A stretch of 64,000 bases of DNA from Schistocerca nitens (GCF_023898315.1 NC_064623.1:17683140-17747139), one strand, 5' to 3'. Positions 1 to 11,290 are shown, counted from the first letter of the stretch. Numbers and translations are program-made. Notes: generated from the letters alone by a model not told the origin.

Positions 1-521
1 ACTAGACAGTATACGTGATATTGCTACTGACTGTCAATGTTTGCACTTGGTGATTGCTGGAAAATGTGTGTGAAAATGGTCGCGCGTGTATGTGACATAG
101 ACGGCCACTGAAATGCCAGGACCTTTGCTTAAATTTGATGTAGCGTTAAACCCGTGGCCGGAAAACGGAAAGCTAGTTGTTTGCAAAGCTGTATTACTAA
201 GCCGCTAGCCCCGTGTAAGGATGGCGGTTATACCTGAAACAACCGGTTTTCGGTTATAACTTTTTTTTCCGCGACAGTTTAATGTGACTGTTAAAATCGC
301 GAGAAGTAACCGGTTTCTGAAATAACAGATTTTTGGGTTTTTGTTTTTATTATTTCCTGTAAAAAACGTAGAAATTTAACAAATTCAGAAAATTTTGATT
401 CTGTCTGTTTCATGATTCATAGAATAAGATATTAAATTTAGTAGACAAATAACAGATACTTAGTCCGTCCACCGTTCGCTGATTTTTCTCGAAAATTGAT
501 TACTGGTTCAATACTACAACA
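1..521. other. AT-rich unassigned sequence, probably an older repeat
   Basis: No coding potential is seen. AACCGG-type motifs near 240-260 recur near 2710-2735 on the far side of the Tc1 copy, which suggests that both flanks belong to one older repeat that the Tc1 split. I could not assign a family. Confidence 0.3.
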
Positions 522-767
522 TACACTCCTGGAAATGGATAAAAGAACACATTGATACCGGTATGTCAGACCCACCATACTTGCTCCGGACACTGCGAGA
601 GGGCTGTACAAGCAATGATCACACGCACGGCACAGCGGACACACCAGGAACCGCGGTGTTGGCCGTCGAATGGCGCTAGCTGCGCAGCATTTGTGCACCG
701 CCGCCGTCAGTGTCAGCCAGTTTGCCGTGGCATACGGAGCTCCATCGCAGTCTTTAACACTGGTAGC

Positions 768-1789
768 ATGCCGCGACAGCGTGGACGCGAACCGTATGTG
801 CAGTTGACGGACTTTGAGCGAGGGCGTATAGTGGGCATGCGGGAGGCCGGGTGGACGTACCGCCGAATTGCTCAACACGTGGGGCGTGAGGTCTCCCAGT
901 ACATCGATGTTGTCGCCAGTGGTCGGCGGAAGGTGCACGTGCCCGTCGACCTGGGACCGGACCGCAGCGACGCACGGATGCACGCCAAGACCGTAGGATC
1001 CTACGCAGTGCCGTAGGGGATCGCACCGCCACTTCCCAGCAAATTAGGGACACTGTTGCTCCTGGAGTATCGGCGAGGACCATTCGCAACCGTCTCCATG
1101 AAGCTGGGCTACGGCCCCGCACACCGTTAGGCCGTCTTCCGCTCACGCCCCAACATCGTGCAGCCCGCCTCCAGTGGTGTCGCGACAGGCGTGAATGGAG
1201 GGACGAATGGAGACGTGTCGTCTTCAGTGATGAGAGTCGCTTCTGCCTTGGTGCCAATGATGGTCGTATGCGTGTTTGGCGCCGTGCAGGTGAGCGCCAC
1301 AATCAGGACTGCATACGACCGAGGCACACAGGGCCAACACCCGGCATCATGGTGTGGGTAGCGATCTCCTACACTGGCCGTACACCACTGGTGATCGTCG
1401 AGGGGACACTGAATAGTGCACGGTACAACCAAACCGTCATCGAACCCATCGTTCTACCATTCCTAGACCGGCAAGGGAACTTGCTGTTCCAACAGGACAA
1501 TGCACGTCCGCATGTATCCCGTGCCACCCAACGTGCTCTAGAAGGTGTAAGTCAACTACCCTGGGCAGCAAGATCTCCGGATCTGTCCCCCATTGAGCAT
1601 GTTTGGGACTGGATGAAGCGTCGTCTCACGCGGTCTGCACGTCCAGCACGAACGCTGGTCCAACTGAGGCGCCAGGTGGAAATGGCATGGCAAGCCGTTC
1701 CACAGGACTACATCCAGCATCTCTACGATGGTCTCCATGGGAGAATAGCAGCCTGCATTGCTGCGAAAGGTGGATATACACTGTACTAG
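768..1789 (+). pseudogene. Tc1-A1 transposase, frameshifted
   Basis: This is the decayed version of the 340-residue transposase at 31729..32751, a nuclear DDE enzyme for cut-and-paste transposition. A single-base deletion near 896 (CTCCCAGT where Tc1-A2 has CTCCACAGT) breaks the frame inside the first helix-turn-helix, and translation would stop at about 1016. The catalytic part is still readable from 1268 to 1789, with the FQQDNARPH and SPDLSPIEHVW motifs. Relative to Tc1-A2 it also carries G to V in the MVWG motif, P to A in PWPARSPD and R to G near the C terminus. The start was placed by comparison with Tc1-A2. It cannot encode an active enzyme. Confidence 0.93.
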
Positions 1790-1881
1790 TGCCGACATTG
1801 TGCATGCTCTGTTGCCTGTGTCTATGTGCCTGTGGTTCTGTCAGTGTGATCATGTGATGTATCTGACCCCAGGAATGTGTC

Positions 1882-1887
1882 AATAAA
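1882..1887 (+). promoter_or_regulatory. Polyadenylation signal of Tc1-A1
   Basis: AATAAA lies 92 bp after the transposase stop and is conserved at the same place in Tc1-A2. Confidence 0.55.
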
Positions 1888-1934
1888 GTTTCCCCTTCCT
1901 GGGACAATGAATTATTTCAATTTCCAGGAGTGTA

Positions 1935-3316
1935 TATCCAGTATTCTCCTACTGATTCTAATGTTTTATTTTGAAACTCTGCTCAAAAATCATGTTGTTG
2001 TCGGGGATCATGCCACTATTTGAGCATTATGATTAATCTGTGCTAAGCAGTGAAAACTGAAGTTAATGAACTGTTTTTCGTGTTAATTGTCCGTTTTCAA
2101 GTGCTGCAGGCAGATAGAGACATTATGTAGACATAGACAACAAATCAGTTACTTTTTATTTCTGTTGTCAACTATGAATGAATTGTTAAATTTATAATCT
2201 ATTACTGTTTCGATAACTTTCTTTCTCTTTTGTAATTTCATAGAAATGACAGACAGATAATAAGCTTATGTGTAAAATTTCTAGCGTTCTATTTCTGCAG
2301 TTGCTCTCACCAAAAAATTCAAATGAACAATTTAGGTACGAGGCAAAACATAACGTTTACTAGGAACAATTGCATGACAACCTTTGAAATTTCAAAAATG
2401 AATTAATAGGTTGGCCAATATTTATTGTGCAATCTGTTCATGAATAGTCATTCTATAATGTGTTGATCTGTAAGTTGACTCCTTTTATCAGAATCTCTAT
2501 CATTCCGAGACGACAATAATCTTTCAGCAGCCACAGAACTTCCGACCAAACATATTTCATTTAAAAACCAAAAATTTTAGCAGCACTGCTGTGGAAAATT
2601 GATAATTCGTTTTTTTTTAAATCAGCTGTTAGTAAAAAATAAAAATCGCGTGTTATAACACAGACCAAACAAATGCGGAAAAATACGGGATTTTCAGAAA
2701 TCTAAAATACCGGTATCGTTTTTAACCGGTCGCTTTTCCCCATCCGTAATCCGTTGCAAATACCCAGTTGCAAGTTGCCTATCTGGCTCCTTTCAGGTGC
2801 AACAGAAGTTCGGTTTTCAATATTACATACAGTAATTGACCGAATTTAAAACTTTTGAAATGCTGTCAGGGGCTACTCATTAAGCGTTATAATCTTGTGT
2901 TAAAGACGTAACATGGTAAGTCAAATATTACAATCTAGAAACAGTGTATTCGTTTTTAGGCTGTGCGATTCACCACAATGCAAAAACCCAGACTATACAC
3001 ATCTAGTGTTTCTGACTGATAGCCATTAGTGACTTGCAACCCACTTAGCACATTATTTCGAACCTTTACGATTGTTTTTTTTAATTTTCTTTTTCACTGA
3101 CGCTCCTTCCCTTCCCCTCTCCCCACTCCAAAGAAAAAGCTGGTGAAAAAGAAAGAAAAAAAAGAAAACACAGCAGTAACAGGCCTGACTTTTAATTTAT
3201 TACGTCTTTCCTATTAACTCTATTCTCAGAAGATTTTGTAGATACCGACACAGAACACTAGCTCTACCTGCAGCATTATACTAGTCGTTGATATTCAGGA
3301 GACGTGACCTCATAAA
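1935..3316. other. AT-rich unassigned sequence
   Basis: About 1.4 kb without a recognisable gene. The part up to about 2740 may continue the repeat seen at 1..521, with ACCGGT motifs at 2710-2735. The rest shows only short homopolymer runs such as poly-T near 2610 and a purine-rich stretch near 3130-3170. Confidence 0.3.
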
Positions 3317-4752
3317 CACTGACAAGGGAACCTCCGCATCGCACCCGCCTCAGATTTAGTGGTAAGATGGCCCGGGGAAAAGCCCGTCAAAAACCCAACA
3401 CAGATCAAGCGTGCAAACAGGAAGAACGTCTACTGAACTGTGAAAGAAAAAGCAAAATAGAAACAATAAGCGGTGCAAGCTTGACAACTGCAACATTGAG
3501 TAGAATGTCAGGCCATGGTGTCGTTGTTAAGTGGTTGCGGTGTTGGACTAACAAGTGGACAAGCCGGTTTCTAAACCCCCTCCTACCATTTATTTTTTTC
3601 ACAACTTTATGAACTGTTCGTCTGCTTATTGAGATGTTTGTTCTCTTGCTGTAGTCCTGGCAGTTGTCATACTATACACTGGTTATAGAACATAAGTCAT
3701 GTGGTAAGAACACGTTGGCGTCACAACTAAACGTGTTGAACAGTGAGAGCAGGCGAGATACCACCTAGACGTCTCACAGAAAAGAAAACAACAAATAAAC
3801 AGCTGGGAACTATGTTACAACAAAGGAATTCAAGAGTCAAAACTTCCAAAACGTAACGCAACTTCAAAAACGTTTAATCATATGTTCTGACAGAGCACAG
3901 AGATACTGTATGAGTGTGAAACTTTTGCGTTTATTTGTTGCAGCTTATGTGACAAACTATTACGTTTTCATCATTTCCGTGGGAGTGATCACACTCACGA
4001 TCATACGAACACCTAAATCGGGCACGGAGGCATATCTCACTCACCAGCCGTACAAATCAGGTGCTGCCGTGTGTGACACACCAGACGTGTTTCCAGGTGG
4101 AGGATTCGGTTGACTTGTAGCCTTATCGTCAAACGTTTGCGGTTCCCACTTGAAAGCCACTTCCTTTCGTCTGCTAACAGGATAGTTGTGCACAATCAAC
4201 TTTCATTATAGGTCCCTTCCTTACACCTCGCTGTTCAAACGGACGTTACACCACGACACAGACACAAATTTGAGTACAGAGAACAGCGGAAAAAAAAGCG
4301 AGCGAGCTTCGAACACGACTCGCCCGCTTTGCAGTCAAACACCATGACCACTTTTTTCTTTTTTTGGTTCATCTCAGTTTGTACGTTAATGGTCGCTGTA
4401 TTTGGTTGTCGCGGACGTTCCATGACGCTTGTTACGCTTGTTCAAGTTCATCGGTCATCCATTAACACAGCTTCTTTTATCACAGAGGGCAGCTAACCCT
4501 CTGACCGAACACGCTGAGCAAACGCGACGGCACCGCTAAACCACACCGCCGTCGCTTCCCTCCCTTTCTCAATGTGCCACTTGTTGTCCTTGGACCGCTC
4601 ACTGTTCCTATTTTGCTTTTTTTTTCACAGTTCAGTGCAGCTTCTTCCTGTTTTCACGCTTGATCTGCGTTCAGTTTTTGGATGGCTGTACCAATGGACA
4701 CTCTTACCACTAAATCCGAGGGTGGTGCCATGGGGAGTTTCCCTTGTGAGAT
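3317..4752. mobile_element. Non-autonomous DNA element with about 50 bp inverted ends
   Basis: The left end (CACTGACAAGGGAACCTCC...) matches the reverse complement of the right end (...GGAGTTTCCCTTGTGAG). The match runs on for about 50 bp, through GATTTAGTGGTAAGA on the left and its complement at about 4701-4715. The 1.4 kb interior has no transposase-like reading frame, only short chance frames. Target duplications are unclear, so the exact termini are uncertain by a few bases and the superfamily cannot be assigned. Confidence 0.6.
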
Positions 4753-5060
4753 GCGTGAAAAACTACCTTTCCCTGAGAACGGAGCGTAAGTAATACCCAG
4801 ACTTTACTCACCCAGGTTTTAATAATGTGAACACTTAGCACTTCCAGTAAACTTTAAACATAATTTCGACTTTCCGTAAACTTTTTCTCAGTTCAGTTTA
4901 ACCTTCAAATATTGACGCTGTAACTCACTTGTAAAGTAATCAGACGTTAGAAGCTGTTTTATACATGAGACTTCGTTTTTTTTTTAATTTTTTAAATTTT
5001 TTTTAAAGAATCGGTAGTATGACGTTTACTGCTGAAGAACTATATAATTAAGCGCCCAGA
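4753..5060. other. Unassigned AT-rich gap
   Basis: There are T-rich runs near 4975-5005. No gene or repeat structure was recognised. Confidence 0.3.
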
Positions 5061-5512
5061 ACCAAATCTACTTCTACATATACGTAGATACTCTAGAAGC
5101 CACCGTACAGTGTGTGGCGGAGGGTACCGTGTACCACTACTTGTCATTTCCTTTCCTGTTCAACTCGCAAACAGAATCTATGTACCTCTGCATGAACCCT
5201 AATTTATCGTATCTTATCTTCGTGGTCCCTACGAGCAGTATATGTTGATGGCATTAGAATGGTTCGTCAGTCAGCTTCAGATACCGACACTTTAAATTTT
5301 CTCTAAAGTGTTTCTCGAAAACAACATCGACTTCCCTCCAGGGACTCCCATTTGTGTTCCCGAAGCATCTCTGTGACACTCACGTGTTGTTCGAACCTAC
5401 CGGTAACAAATCTAGCAGCCCATCTCTGACCTCCTTCGATGTCTTGCTTCAATCCGACCTGGTACGGATCCCAAACACTCGAGCAGTACTCAAGATATGA
5501 AGATAGTAACTG
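5061..5512 (-). mobile_element. LINE family J2, 3' part (left piece of a split copy)
   Basis: The sequence aligns by eye with J2 segments at 33582..34350 and 43905..44900, sharing for example GTGTGGCGGAGG near the 3' end, TCGTGGTCC and AACCTACCGGTAACAAATC. The minus-strand 3' end sits at about 5061-5090. The copy resumes at 8262, so RTE-A and a foldback separate the two pieces. No usable reading frame remains. Confidence 0.75.
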
Positions 5513-5569
5513 TTCTCGAAAGAACAGATACCATTGACGACAGTGCAGCTTCTCTACAATAAATTATAA

Positions 5570-5974
5570 TTAATTGAAACCCTCAGCTGCCGACAGGTGT
5601 TGTTGACATACCTCGATGGGGACAGCAGAAAATGTGAGCCCCGAACGGGACTCGAACCCGAGATCTCCTGCTTACATGGAGACGCTCTATCCATCTGAGC
5701 TACCGAGGACACAGATGAAAAGCTTCTCGTGAGACCCACATTCCCAACTGTCCACAATCTACATACGTGTACCTAATAGATATTTGCCCATCCACTCATT
5801 ACTCGCGCACACTAAGGTGACGATTCCTGTAAGAGCTTGCCCGAACTCTTACGGGAATGGTCTGCCATGTAAGCAGGAGATCCCGGTTCGAGTCCCGGTC
5901 GGGGCACACATTCTCAGCTGTCCCCATCGAGGTATATCAACAACACCTGTCGGCAGCTGAGGGTTTCAATTAAT
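5570..5974. mobile_element. Foldback element with tRNA-like arms
   Basis: The first ~75 bases (TTAATTGAAACCCTCAGCTG...) recur as the reverse complement at the other end (...CAGCTGAGGGTTTCAATTAA). The matching arms continue into tRNA-like sequence on both sides: minus strand at 5639-5707, and a shorter plus-strand 3' half at about 5856-5908. The arms carry a B-box-like GGTTCGAGTCCCG. This is either two SINE copies joined head to head or a genuine foldback element. Confidence 0.7.
5639..5707 (-). other. tRNA-like SINE head
   Basis: The minus strand reads CCTCGGTAGCTCAGATGG (A-box-like) and GGGTTCGAGTCCCG (B-box-like) at tRNA spacing. The anticodon stem-loop is irregular, the sequence lies inside an inverted-repeat element and a half copy lies 150 bp away, so it is a SINE promoter rather than a tRNA gene. 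Confidence 0.65.
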
Positions 5975-5989
5975 TAACATGTACTAAAG

Positions 5990-8258
5990 AATAGGAGATA
6001 CTAAAAGGTATCAGATAGATCATATAACGGCAAGAAAGAGATTAAGGAACCAGGTTTTAAATTGTAAGACATTTCCAGGGGCAGATGTGGACTCTGACCA
6101 CAATCTATTGGTTATGAACTGCAGATTACAATTGAAGAAACTGCAAAAAGGTGGGAATTTAAGGAGATGGGACCTGGATAAACTGAAAGAACCAGAGGTT
6201 GTACAGAGTTTCAGGGAGAGCATAAGGGAACAATTGACAGGAATGGGGGAAAGAAATACAGTAGAAGAAGAATGGGTAGCTTTGAGGGATGAAGTAGTGA
6301 AGGCAGCATAGGATCAAATAGGTAAAAAGACGAGGCCTAGTAGAAACCCTTGGGTAACAGAAGAAATATTGAATTTAATTGATATAAGGAGAAAATATAA
6401 AAATGCAGTAAATGAAGCAGGCAAAAAGGAGTACAAACGTCTCAAAAATTAGATCGACAGGAAGTGCAAAATGGCTAAGCAGGAATGGCTAAAGGACAAA
6501 TGTAAGGATGTAGAGGCTTGTCTCACTTGGGGTAAGATAGATACTGCCTACAGGAAAATTAAAGAGACCTTTGGAGAGAAGAGAACCACTTGTATGAATA
6601 TCAAGAATATCTAAGCAAAGAAGGGAAGGCAGAAAGGTGGAAGGAGTATATAGAGGGTTTATACAAGGGCGATGTACTTGAGGACAATATTATAGAAATG
6701 GAAGAGGATGTAGATGAAGATGAAATGGGAGATAAGATACTGCGTGAAGAGTTTGACAGAGCACTGAAAGACCTGAGTCGAAACAAGGCCCCGGGAGTAG
6801 ACTACATTCCATTAGAACTACTGATGGCCTTGGGAGCGCCAGTCATGACAAAACTCTACCATCTGGTGAGCAAGATGTATGAGACAGGCGGAAATACCCA
6901 CAGATTTCAAGAAGAATATAATAATTCCAATCCCAAAGAAAGCAGGTGTTGACAGATGTGAAAATTACCGAACTATCAGTTTAATAATTCACAGCTGCAA
7001 AATACTAACGCGAATTCTTTACAGACGAATGGAAAAACTGGTAGAAGCGGACCTCGGGGAAGATCAATTTGGATTCCGTAGAAATGTTGGAACACGTGAG
7101 GCAATACTAAGCTTACGACTTATCTTAGAAGAAAGATTAAGAAAAGGCAAACCTACGTTTCTAGCATTTGTAGACTTAGAGAAAGCTTTTGACAACGTTA
7201 ACTGGAATACTCTCTTTCAAATTCTGAAGGTGGCAGGGGTAAAATACAAGGAGCGAAAGGCTATTTACAATTTGTACAGAAACCAGATGGCAGTTATAAG
7301 AGTCGAGGGACATGAAAGGGAAGCAGTGGTTTGGAAAGGAGTGAGACAGGGTTGTAGCCTCTCCCCGATGTTATTCAATCTGTATATTGAGCAAGCAGTA
7401 AAGGAAACGAAAGAAAAATTCGGAGTAGGTATTAAAATTCATGGAGAAAAACTAAAAACTTTGAGGTTCGCCGATGACATAGTAATTCTGTCAGAGACAG
7501 CAAAGGACTTGGAAGAGCAGTTGAACGGAATGGACAGTGTCTTGAAAGGAGGAAATAAGATGAACATCAACAAAAGCAAAACGAGGATAACTGAATGTAG
7601 TCGAATTAAGTCGGTTGATGCTGAGGGAATTAGATTAGGAAATGAGACACTTAAAGTAGTAAAGGCGTTTTGCTATTTGTGGAGCTAAATAACTGATGAT
7701 GGTCGAAGTAGAGAGGATATAAAATGTAGACTGGCAATGGGAAGGAAAGCGTTTCTGAAGAAGAGCAATTTGTTAACATCGAGTATAGATTTAAATGTCA
7801 GGAAGTCGTTTCTGAAAGTATTTGTATGGAGTGTAGCCATGTATGGAAGTGAAACGTGGACGATAAATAGTTTAGACAAGAAGAGAATAGAAGCTTTCGA
7901 AGTGTGCTGCTACAGAAGAATGCTGAAGATTAGATGGGTACATCACATAACTAATGAGGAGGTATTGAATAGAATTGGGGAAAAGAGGAGTTTGTGGCAC
8001 AACTTGACTAGAAGAAGGGATCGGTTGGTATGAGATGTTCTGAGACATCGAGGGATCAGCAATTTAGTATTGGAGGGCAGCGTGGAGGGTAAAAATCGTA
8101 GAGGGAGACCAAGAGATGAATACACTAAGCAGATTCAGAAGGATGTAGGTTGCAGTAGGTACTGGGAGATGAAGAAGCTTGCACAGGATAGAGTAGCATG
8201 GAAGGCTGCATCAAACCAGTCTCAGGACTGAAGACCTCAAAAATAACAACAATAATGT
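5990..8258 (+). mobile_element. RTE-type LINE copy RTE-A, 5'-truncated
   Basis: The copy begins in the end of the endonuclease domain, runs through reverse transcriptase and the C-terminal domain, and ends in a short AAC/AAT-rich tail after CAGTCTCAGGACTGAAGACC. That 3' end recurs on the minus strand at 28050, 34432 and 63399. Stops and frameshifts interrupt the frame throughout. The left flank abuts the foldback at 5570..5974, and the whole block splits a J2 LINE. Confidence 0.88.
6087..8230 (+). pseudogene. RTE-A ORF2 (endonuclease end, reverse transcriptase)
   Basis: This would be an endonuclease/reverse transcriptase acting by target-primed reverse transcription. The translated pieces contain the APE-endonuclease ending VDSDHNLLVM (about 6085-6115), then palm motifs at about 7165-7200 (FVDLEKAFDNVNW), at about 7340-7385 (GVRQGCSLSPMLFNLY) and the catalytic LRFADDIVIL at about 7465-7495. 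A C-terminal region follows with YGSETWT and a tail rich in Trp, Arg and His. The longest open piece is 6879..7688. In-frame stops at 6309, near 6450 and at 7686, a frame change near 6890 and a stop at 8032 disable it. The RTE clade call rests on motif style only. Confidence 0.85.
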
Positions 8259-8261
8259 GTA

Positions 8262-8430
8262 GGTCGCACAAGCGTCCTATATGCGGTCTCCTTTGAAGGC
8301 GAACGACTCTTTCTAGAAACGTCCCATCACACTCAAGTCTGTTATTAGCCTTCCCTACCACAGTTCTGACATGCTCATTCCATTTGCTGCGTATCAATAA
8401 GCTTGGAGGGGCCACAAAAATGTGATTTTT
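8262..8430 (-). mobile_element. LINE family J2, right piece
   Basis: It starts with GGTCGCACAAGCGTCCTATA and GCGGTCTCCTTT, the sequence that follows ACTCGAG-AGTA in the J2 copy at 33850-33900. It continues the J2 fragment at 5061..5512 after the RTE-A/foldback block. Confidence 0.65.
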
Positions 8431-9062
8431 AGTATTTCATATAATTATCGGTCAAAAACGTTTCGAGATTTTTGGTGACAGCATTAAACTACACCTTGCC
8501 TTGAAATAGTAGAATAGATTACTTTTGAACGGAACCCTCATAATTTTTTTTAAATATAATCCATTATGGAGTCGAGGTAGCAGTTGTCGTTATACTGGTC
8601 ATCACTGTTAGCATTCAACCGCGATTCTTATACATATATTTTAACAACGCGTTTCAAGAGACAATGCTCTCATCATCAGGTTGTAAAGTCTATGTCATGA
8701 AATGAAACGAACTAAAAAGACAAAATACCATCACAAATAGTTGGGAAGTCCATAGAGTAAAACAGAATTAAAAGTATATTGGACTGTGGGTCCTCGTCTT
8801 ACATTGAAGTTGTTGACACAAGTCAATGGCCGTCCCATAGCTACCAGATATGCTGTCGCACTGCGCCGGCTCGGGAGCTGTTGTGGACTGACGCGCCTAG
8901 GTGTTGTGGCGTGGTTACAGCCGTGTGCTTGACGGTAACGCTATGCTATTGGGCGCCTGATTTCCTTATTGCATTGGTCTGCCATCGTTAGCCTCTCGCA
9001 ACTCCGTCAGTGACATGCTACAAGTTTAAAGTCGCTCTCTCTCTCTCTCTTTCGTTCTTTTC
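8431..9062. other. Unassigned region carrying a hammerhead-like motif
   Basis: No coding sequence is recognised. The segment around 8560-9000 looks like one repeat unit and carries the hammerhead-like motif at 8638..8690. A short CT microsatellite lies at 9036-9051. Confidence 0.3.
8638..8690 (-). ncRNA. Hammerhead-ribozyme-like motif H2
   Basis: The minus strand has CTGATGA (8679-8673), then a U, then a stem GAGAG/CUCUU (first pair G-U), then GAAA (8655-8652). The palindrome ACGCGT at 8652-8647 would form a two-base-pair stem III (A-U, C-G). Flanking AAC and GUU would pair in stem I, with a second short pairing beyond an internal loop. The residue before stem I (H17) is U, which is less favourable than C or A. 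Comparison is with published type I hammerheads; cleavage is untested. Confidence 0.5.
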
Positions 9063-9064
9063 TA

Positions 9065-10459
9065 CACTACTGGCCATTAAAATTGCTACCCCACGAAGGT
9101 GACGTGCTGCAGATGCGAAATTTAACCGACAGGAAGAAGATGTTGTGATATGCAAATGATTAGCTTTTCAGAGCATTCACACAAGGTTGGCGCCGGCGGT
9201 GATACCTACAACGTGCTCACATGAGGACAGTTTCCAACCGATTTCTCATACACAAACACCAGTTGACCGCCGTTGCCTGGTGAAAAGTTGTTGTTATGCC
9301 TCGTGTAAGGAGGAGAAATTCGTACCATCACGTTTCCGACTTTGATAAAGGTCGGATTGTAGCCTATCGTGATTGCGATTTATCGTATCGCGACATTGCT
9401 GCTCGCGTTTGTCGAGATCCAATGACTGTTAGTAGAATATGGAATCGGTGGGTTCAGGAGGGTAATACGGAACGCCATGCTGGATCTCAACGGCCTCGTC
9501 TCACTAGCAGTCGAGATGACAGGCATCTTATCCGCATGGCTGTAACGGATCGTGCAGCCATGTCGCGATCCCTGAGTCAACAGATGGGGACGTTTGCAAG
9601 ACAACAACCGTCTGCACAAACAGTTCGACGACGTTTGCAGCAGCATGGACTATCAGCTCGGAGACCATGGCTTCGGTTACCCTTGACGCTGCATTACAGA
9701 CAGGAGCCCCTGCGATTGTGTACTCAACGACGATCCTGGGTGCACGAATGGCAAAACGTCATTTTTTCGCATGAATCCAAGTTCTGTTTACAGCAACATG
9801 ATGGTCGCATCCGTGTCTGGCGACATCGCGGTGAACGCACATTGGAAGAATGTATTCGTCATCGCCATACTGGCGTATCACCCGGCGTAATGGTATGGGG
9901 TGCCATTGGTTACACGTCTCGGTCACCTCTTGTTCGCATTGGCGGCACTTTGAACAGTGGACGTTACATTTCAGATGTGTTACGACCCGTGGCTCTACCC
10001 TTCATTCGGTCCCTGCGAAACCCTACATTTCAGCAGGATAATGCACGACCGCATGTTGCAAGTCCTGTACGGGCCTTTCTTGACACAGAAATTGTTCGAC
10101 TGCTGCCCTGGCCAGCACATTCTCCAGATCTCTCACCAATTGAAAACGTCTGGTCAATGGTGGCCGAGCAACTGGCTCGTCACAATACGCCAGTCACTAC
10201 TGTTGATGAACTGAGCTGTGGTATCGTGTTGAAGCTGCATGGGCAGCTGTACCTGTACACGCTATCTAAGCTCTGTTTGACTCATTGCCCAGGCGTATCA
10301 CGGCCGTTATTGCGGCCAGAGGTGGTTGTTATGGGTAATGATTTCTCAGGATCTATGCACCCAAATTGCGTGAAAATGTAATCACATGTCAGTTCTAGTA
10401 TAATACGCGTTTGTCATCTGCGTTTCTGCTTGGTGTAGCAATTTTAATGGCCAGTAGTG
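9065..10459 (+). mobile_element. Tc1/mariner element Tc1-B1, complete ends, inactive
   Basis: The ends are CACTACTGGCCATTAAAATT at 9065 and its complement ending at 10459, with TA on both sides (9063-9064 and 10460-10461). Length is 1395 bp. Three more copies lie at 19898, 46850 and 53705. Confidence 0.95.
9296..10338 (+). pseudogene. Tc1-B1 transposase with mutated catalytic site and frameshift
   Basis: This is a DD34E-type Tc1 transposase: an N-terminal paired-like helix-turn-helix (SDFDKGRIVAYRDCDLSYRD), the second D in FQQDNARPH and the E in SPDLSPIENVW, with 34 residues between them. It begins at MPRVRRRN. Two defects are visible. The first catalytic Asp is His (FSHESKF at about 9767-9787, where Tc1-B4 has FSDESRF). 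A 5-bp insertion near 10212 (extra GAGCT in GATGAACT-GAGCT-GTGG) shifts the last ~40 codons out of frame. The open frame continues to 10381 only in the wrong frame; the proper stop is at about 10338. It is dead despite a 361-codon open frame. Confidence 0.92.
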
Positions 10460-10734
10460 TATTAATCCACTCTGAGAACGTTCCCAATGTGATGAATAAT
10501 ATCCAACACCTCACAATCGAATACCATGCTACTGCTTCTTTTGCAGATGTATTACATTACCTTAAAATGCATGAAGTAAACGGAGCATGAGACATTGCAT
10601 CCACGTATGCAGCGCGGGGTGAATGAGCGGTTAAGAGTCTCTGCACGGGCCTCGATTAGTGTAACGGGGACGACAAGTAAGATACTGGGCTATATTCCTG
10701 GGTTACTCTCTTAGTTGTCGTACTCGTACTTCCA
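10460..10734. other. Unassigned gap
   Basis: No gene or repeat structure was recognised. Confidence 0.25.
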
Positions 10735-11290
10735 ACATCATTGATACGGTTTGCGGGATAACTGATGTCTACTTTGCAAGCGGTTGCTACTCCTCGTTCG
10801 TCATCTTCCTGACGTTCTTCCGTCGCTCGAATACAAACCGTCTGCTGTTGTTGCCGAGCGGTTCTAGGCGCTTCATTCCGGAACCGCGCGCCTGCTACGG
10901 TCGCAGATTCGAATCTTGCCTCGGGCATGGATCTGTGTGATGTCCTTAGGTTAGTTAGGTTTAAGTCTAGGGGACTGATGACCTCAGATGTTGAGTCCCA
11001 TAGTGCTCAGAACCATTTGAACCATTTTTGAATACAAACCTGTGACCGTTAGTGCTGCCCTTCTTTGCACAGATTCATTGATCTGTGTGTCCCACACAAA
11101 TGAGAAATATTACAGAATGGGTGACATGCATGTTTTGTAAGCATTCTTCTGTGTAGCGTGACTGCATGTTTTCAGTACCCGACCAATAAACTGAAGTCTG
11201 CCGCGTGCTTTAGCGACGACTATGCGTATGTAATCACTGTGTTTGATACTCCTACAAAATCTTACGTCCAGGTATTTGTAGCAGTTGAAT
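10735..11290 (-). mobile_element. LINE fragment, family J3, split by SINE-A
   Basis: The sequence on both sides of the SINE-A copy (GATACAAACC-style junction, CCAATAAACTGAAGTCTGCC, CAGGTATTTGTAGCAGTTGAA) has the layout of the RT-thumb region of J1/J2-type LINEs read on the minus strand, but is a different family. No open frame remains. Boundaries are approximate. Confidence 0.45.
10840..11029 (+). mobile_element. SINE-A copy with 11-bp target duplication
   Basis: A tRNA-like head (GCCGAGCGGTTCTAGGCGC as box A region; CAGATTCGAATCTTGCC as box B) is followed by the shared body with TGATGTCCTTAGGTTAGTTAG and GGGACTGATGACCTCAG, and ends in ATTTGAACCATTTTT. It is flanked by GAATACAAACC at 10829-10839 and 11030-11040. 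Confidence 0.93.

Larger units (their letters stand above)
524..1932 (+). mobile_element. Tc1/mariner element Tc1-A1, complete ends, inactive
   Basis: The ends are inverted: CACTCCTGGAAATGGA at 524 and TTTCCAGGAGTG ending at 1932. A TA lies outside each end (522-523 and 1933-1934), as expected for Tc1/mariner target duplication. The copy is 1409 bp and nearly identical to Tc1-A2 at 31485..32906. It lacks a segment of about 12 bp just inside the right end. A polyadenylation signal AATAAA lies at 1882-1887. The high identity to Tc1-A2 implies recent activity of the family. Confidence 0.95.

Noticed and set aside
754-1302. Long minus-strand open frame opposite Tc1-A1 (also 31833..32264)
   Set aside because: It is the antisense shadow of the transposase and contains no motif; both copies show it because they are near-identical.
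8438-9062. Penelope reverse transcriptase near the hammerhead motifs
   Set aside because: No Penelope-type RT or GIY-YIG motif was seen in any frame nearby; the link to Penelope rests on the ribozyme shape alone.
10970-11000. CTGATGA in SINE-A (GGGACTGATGACC) as a hammerhead core
   Set aside because: No GAAA box and no stem II follow it, and the body is explained by the SINE. The same motif occurs in all SINE-A copies without the rest of the core.
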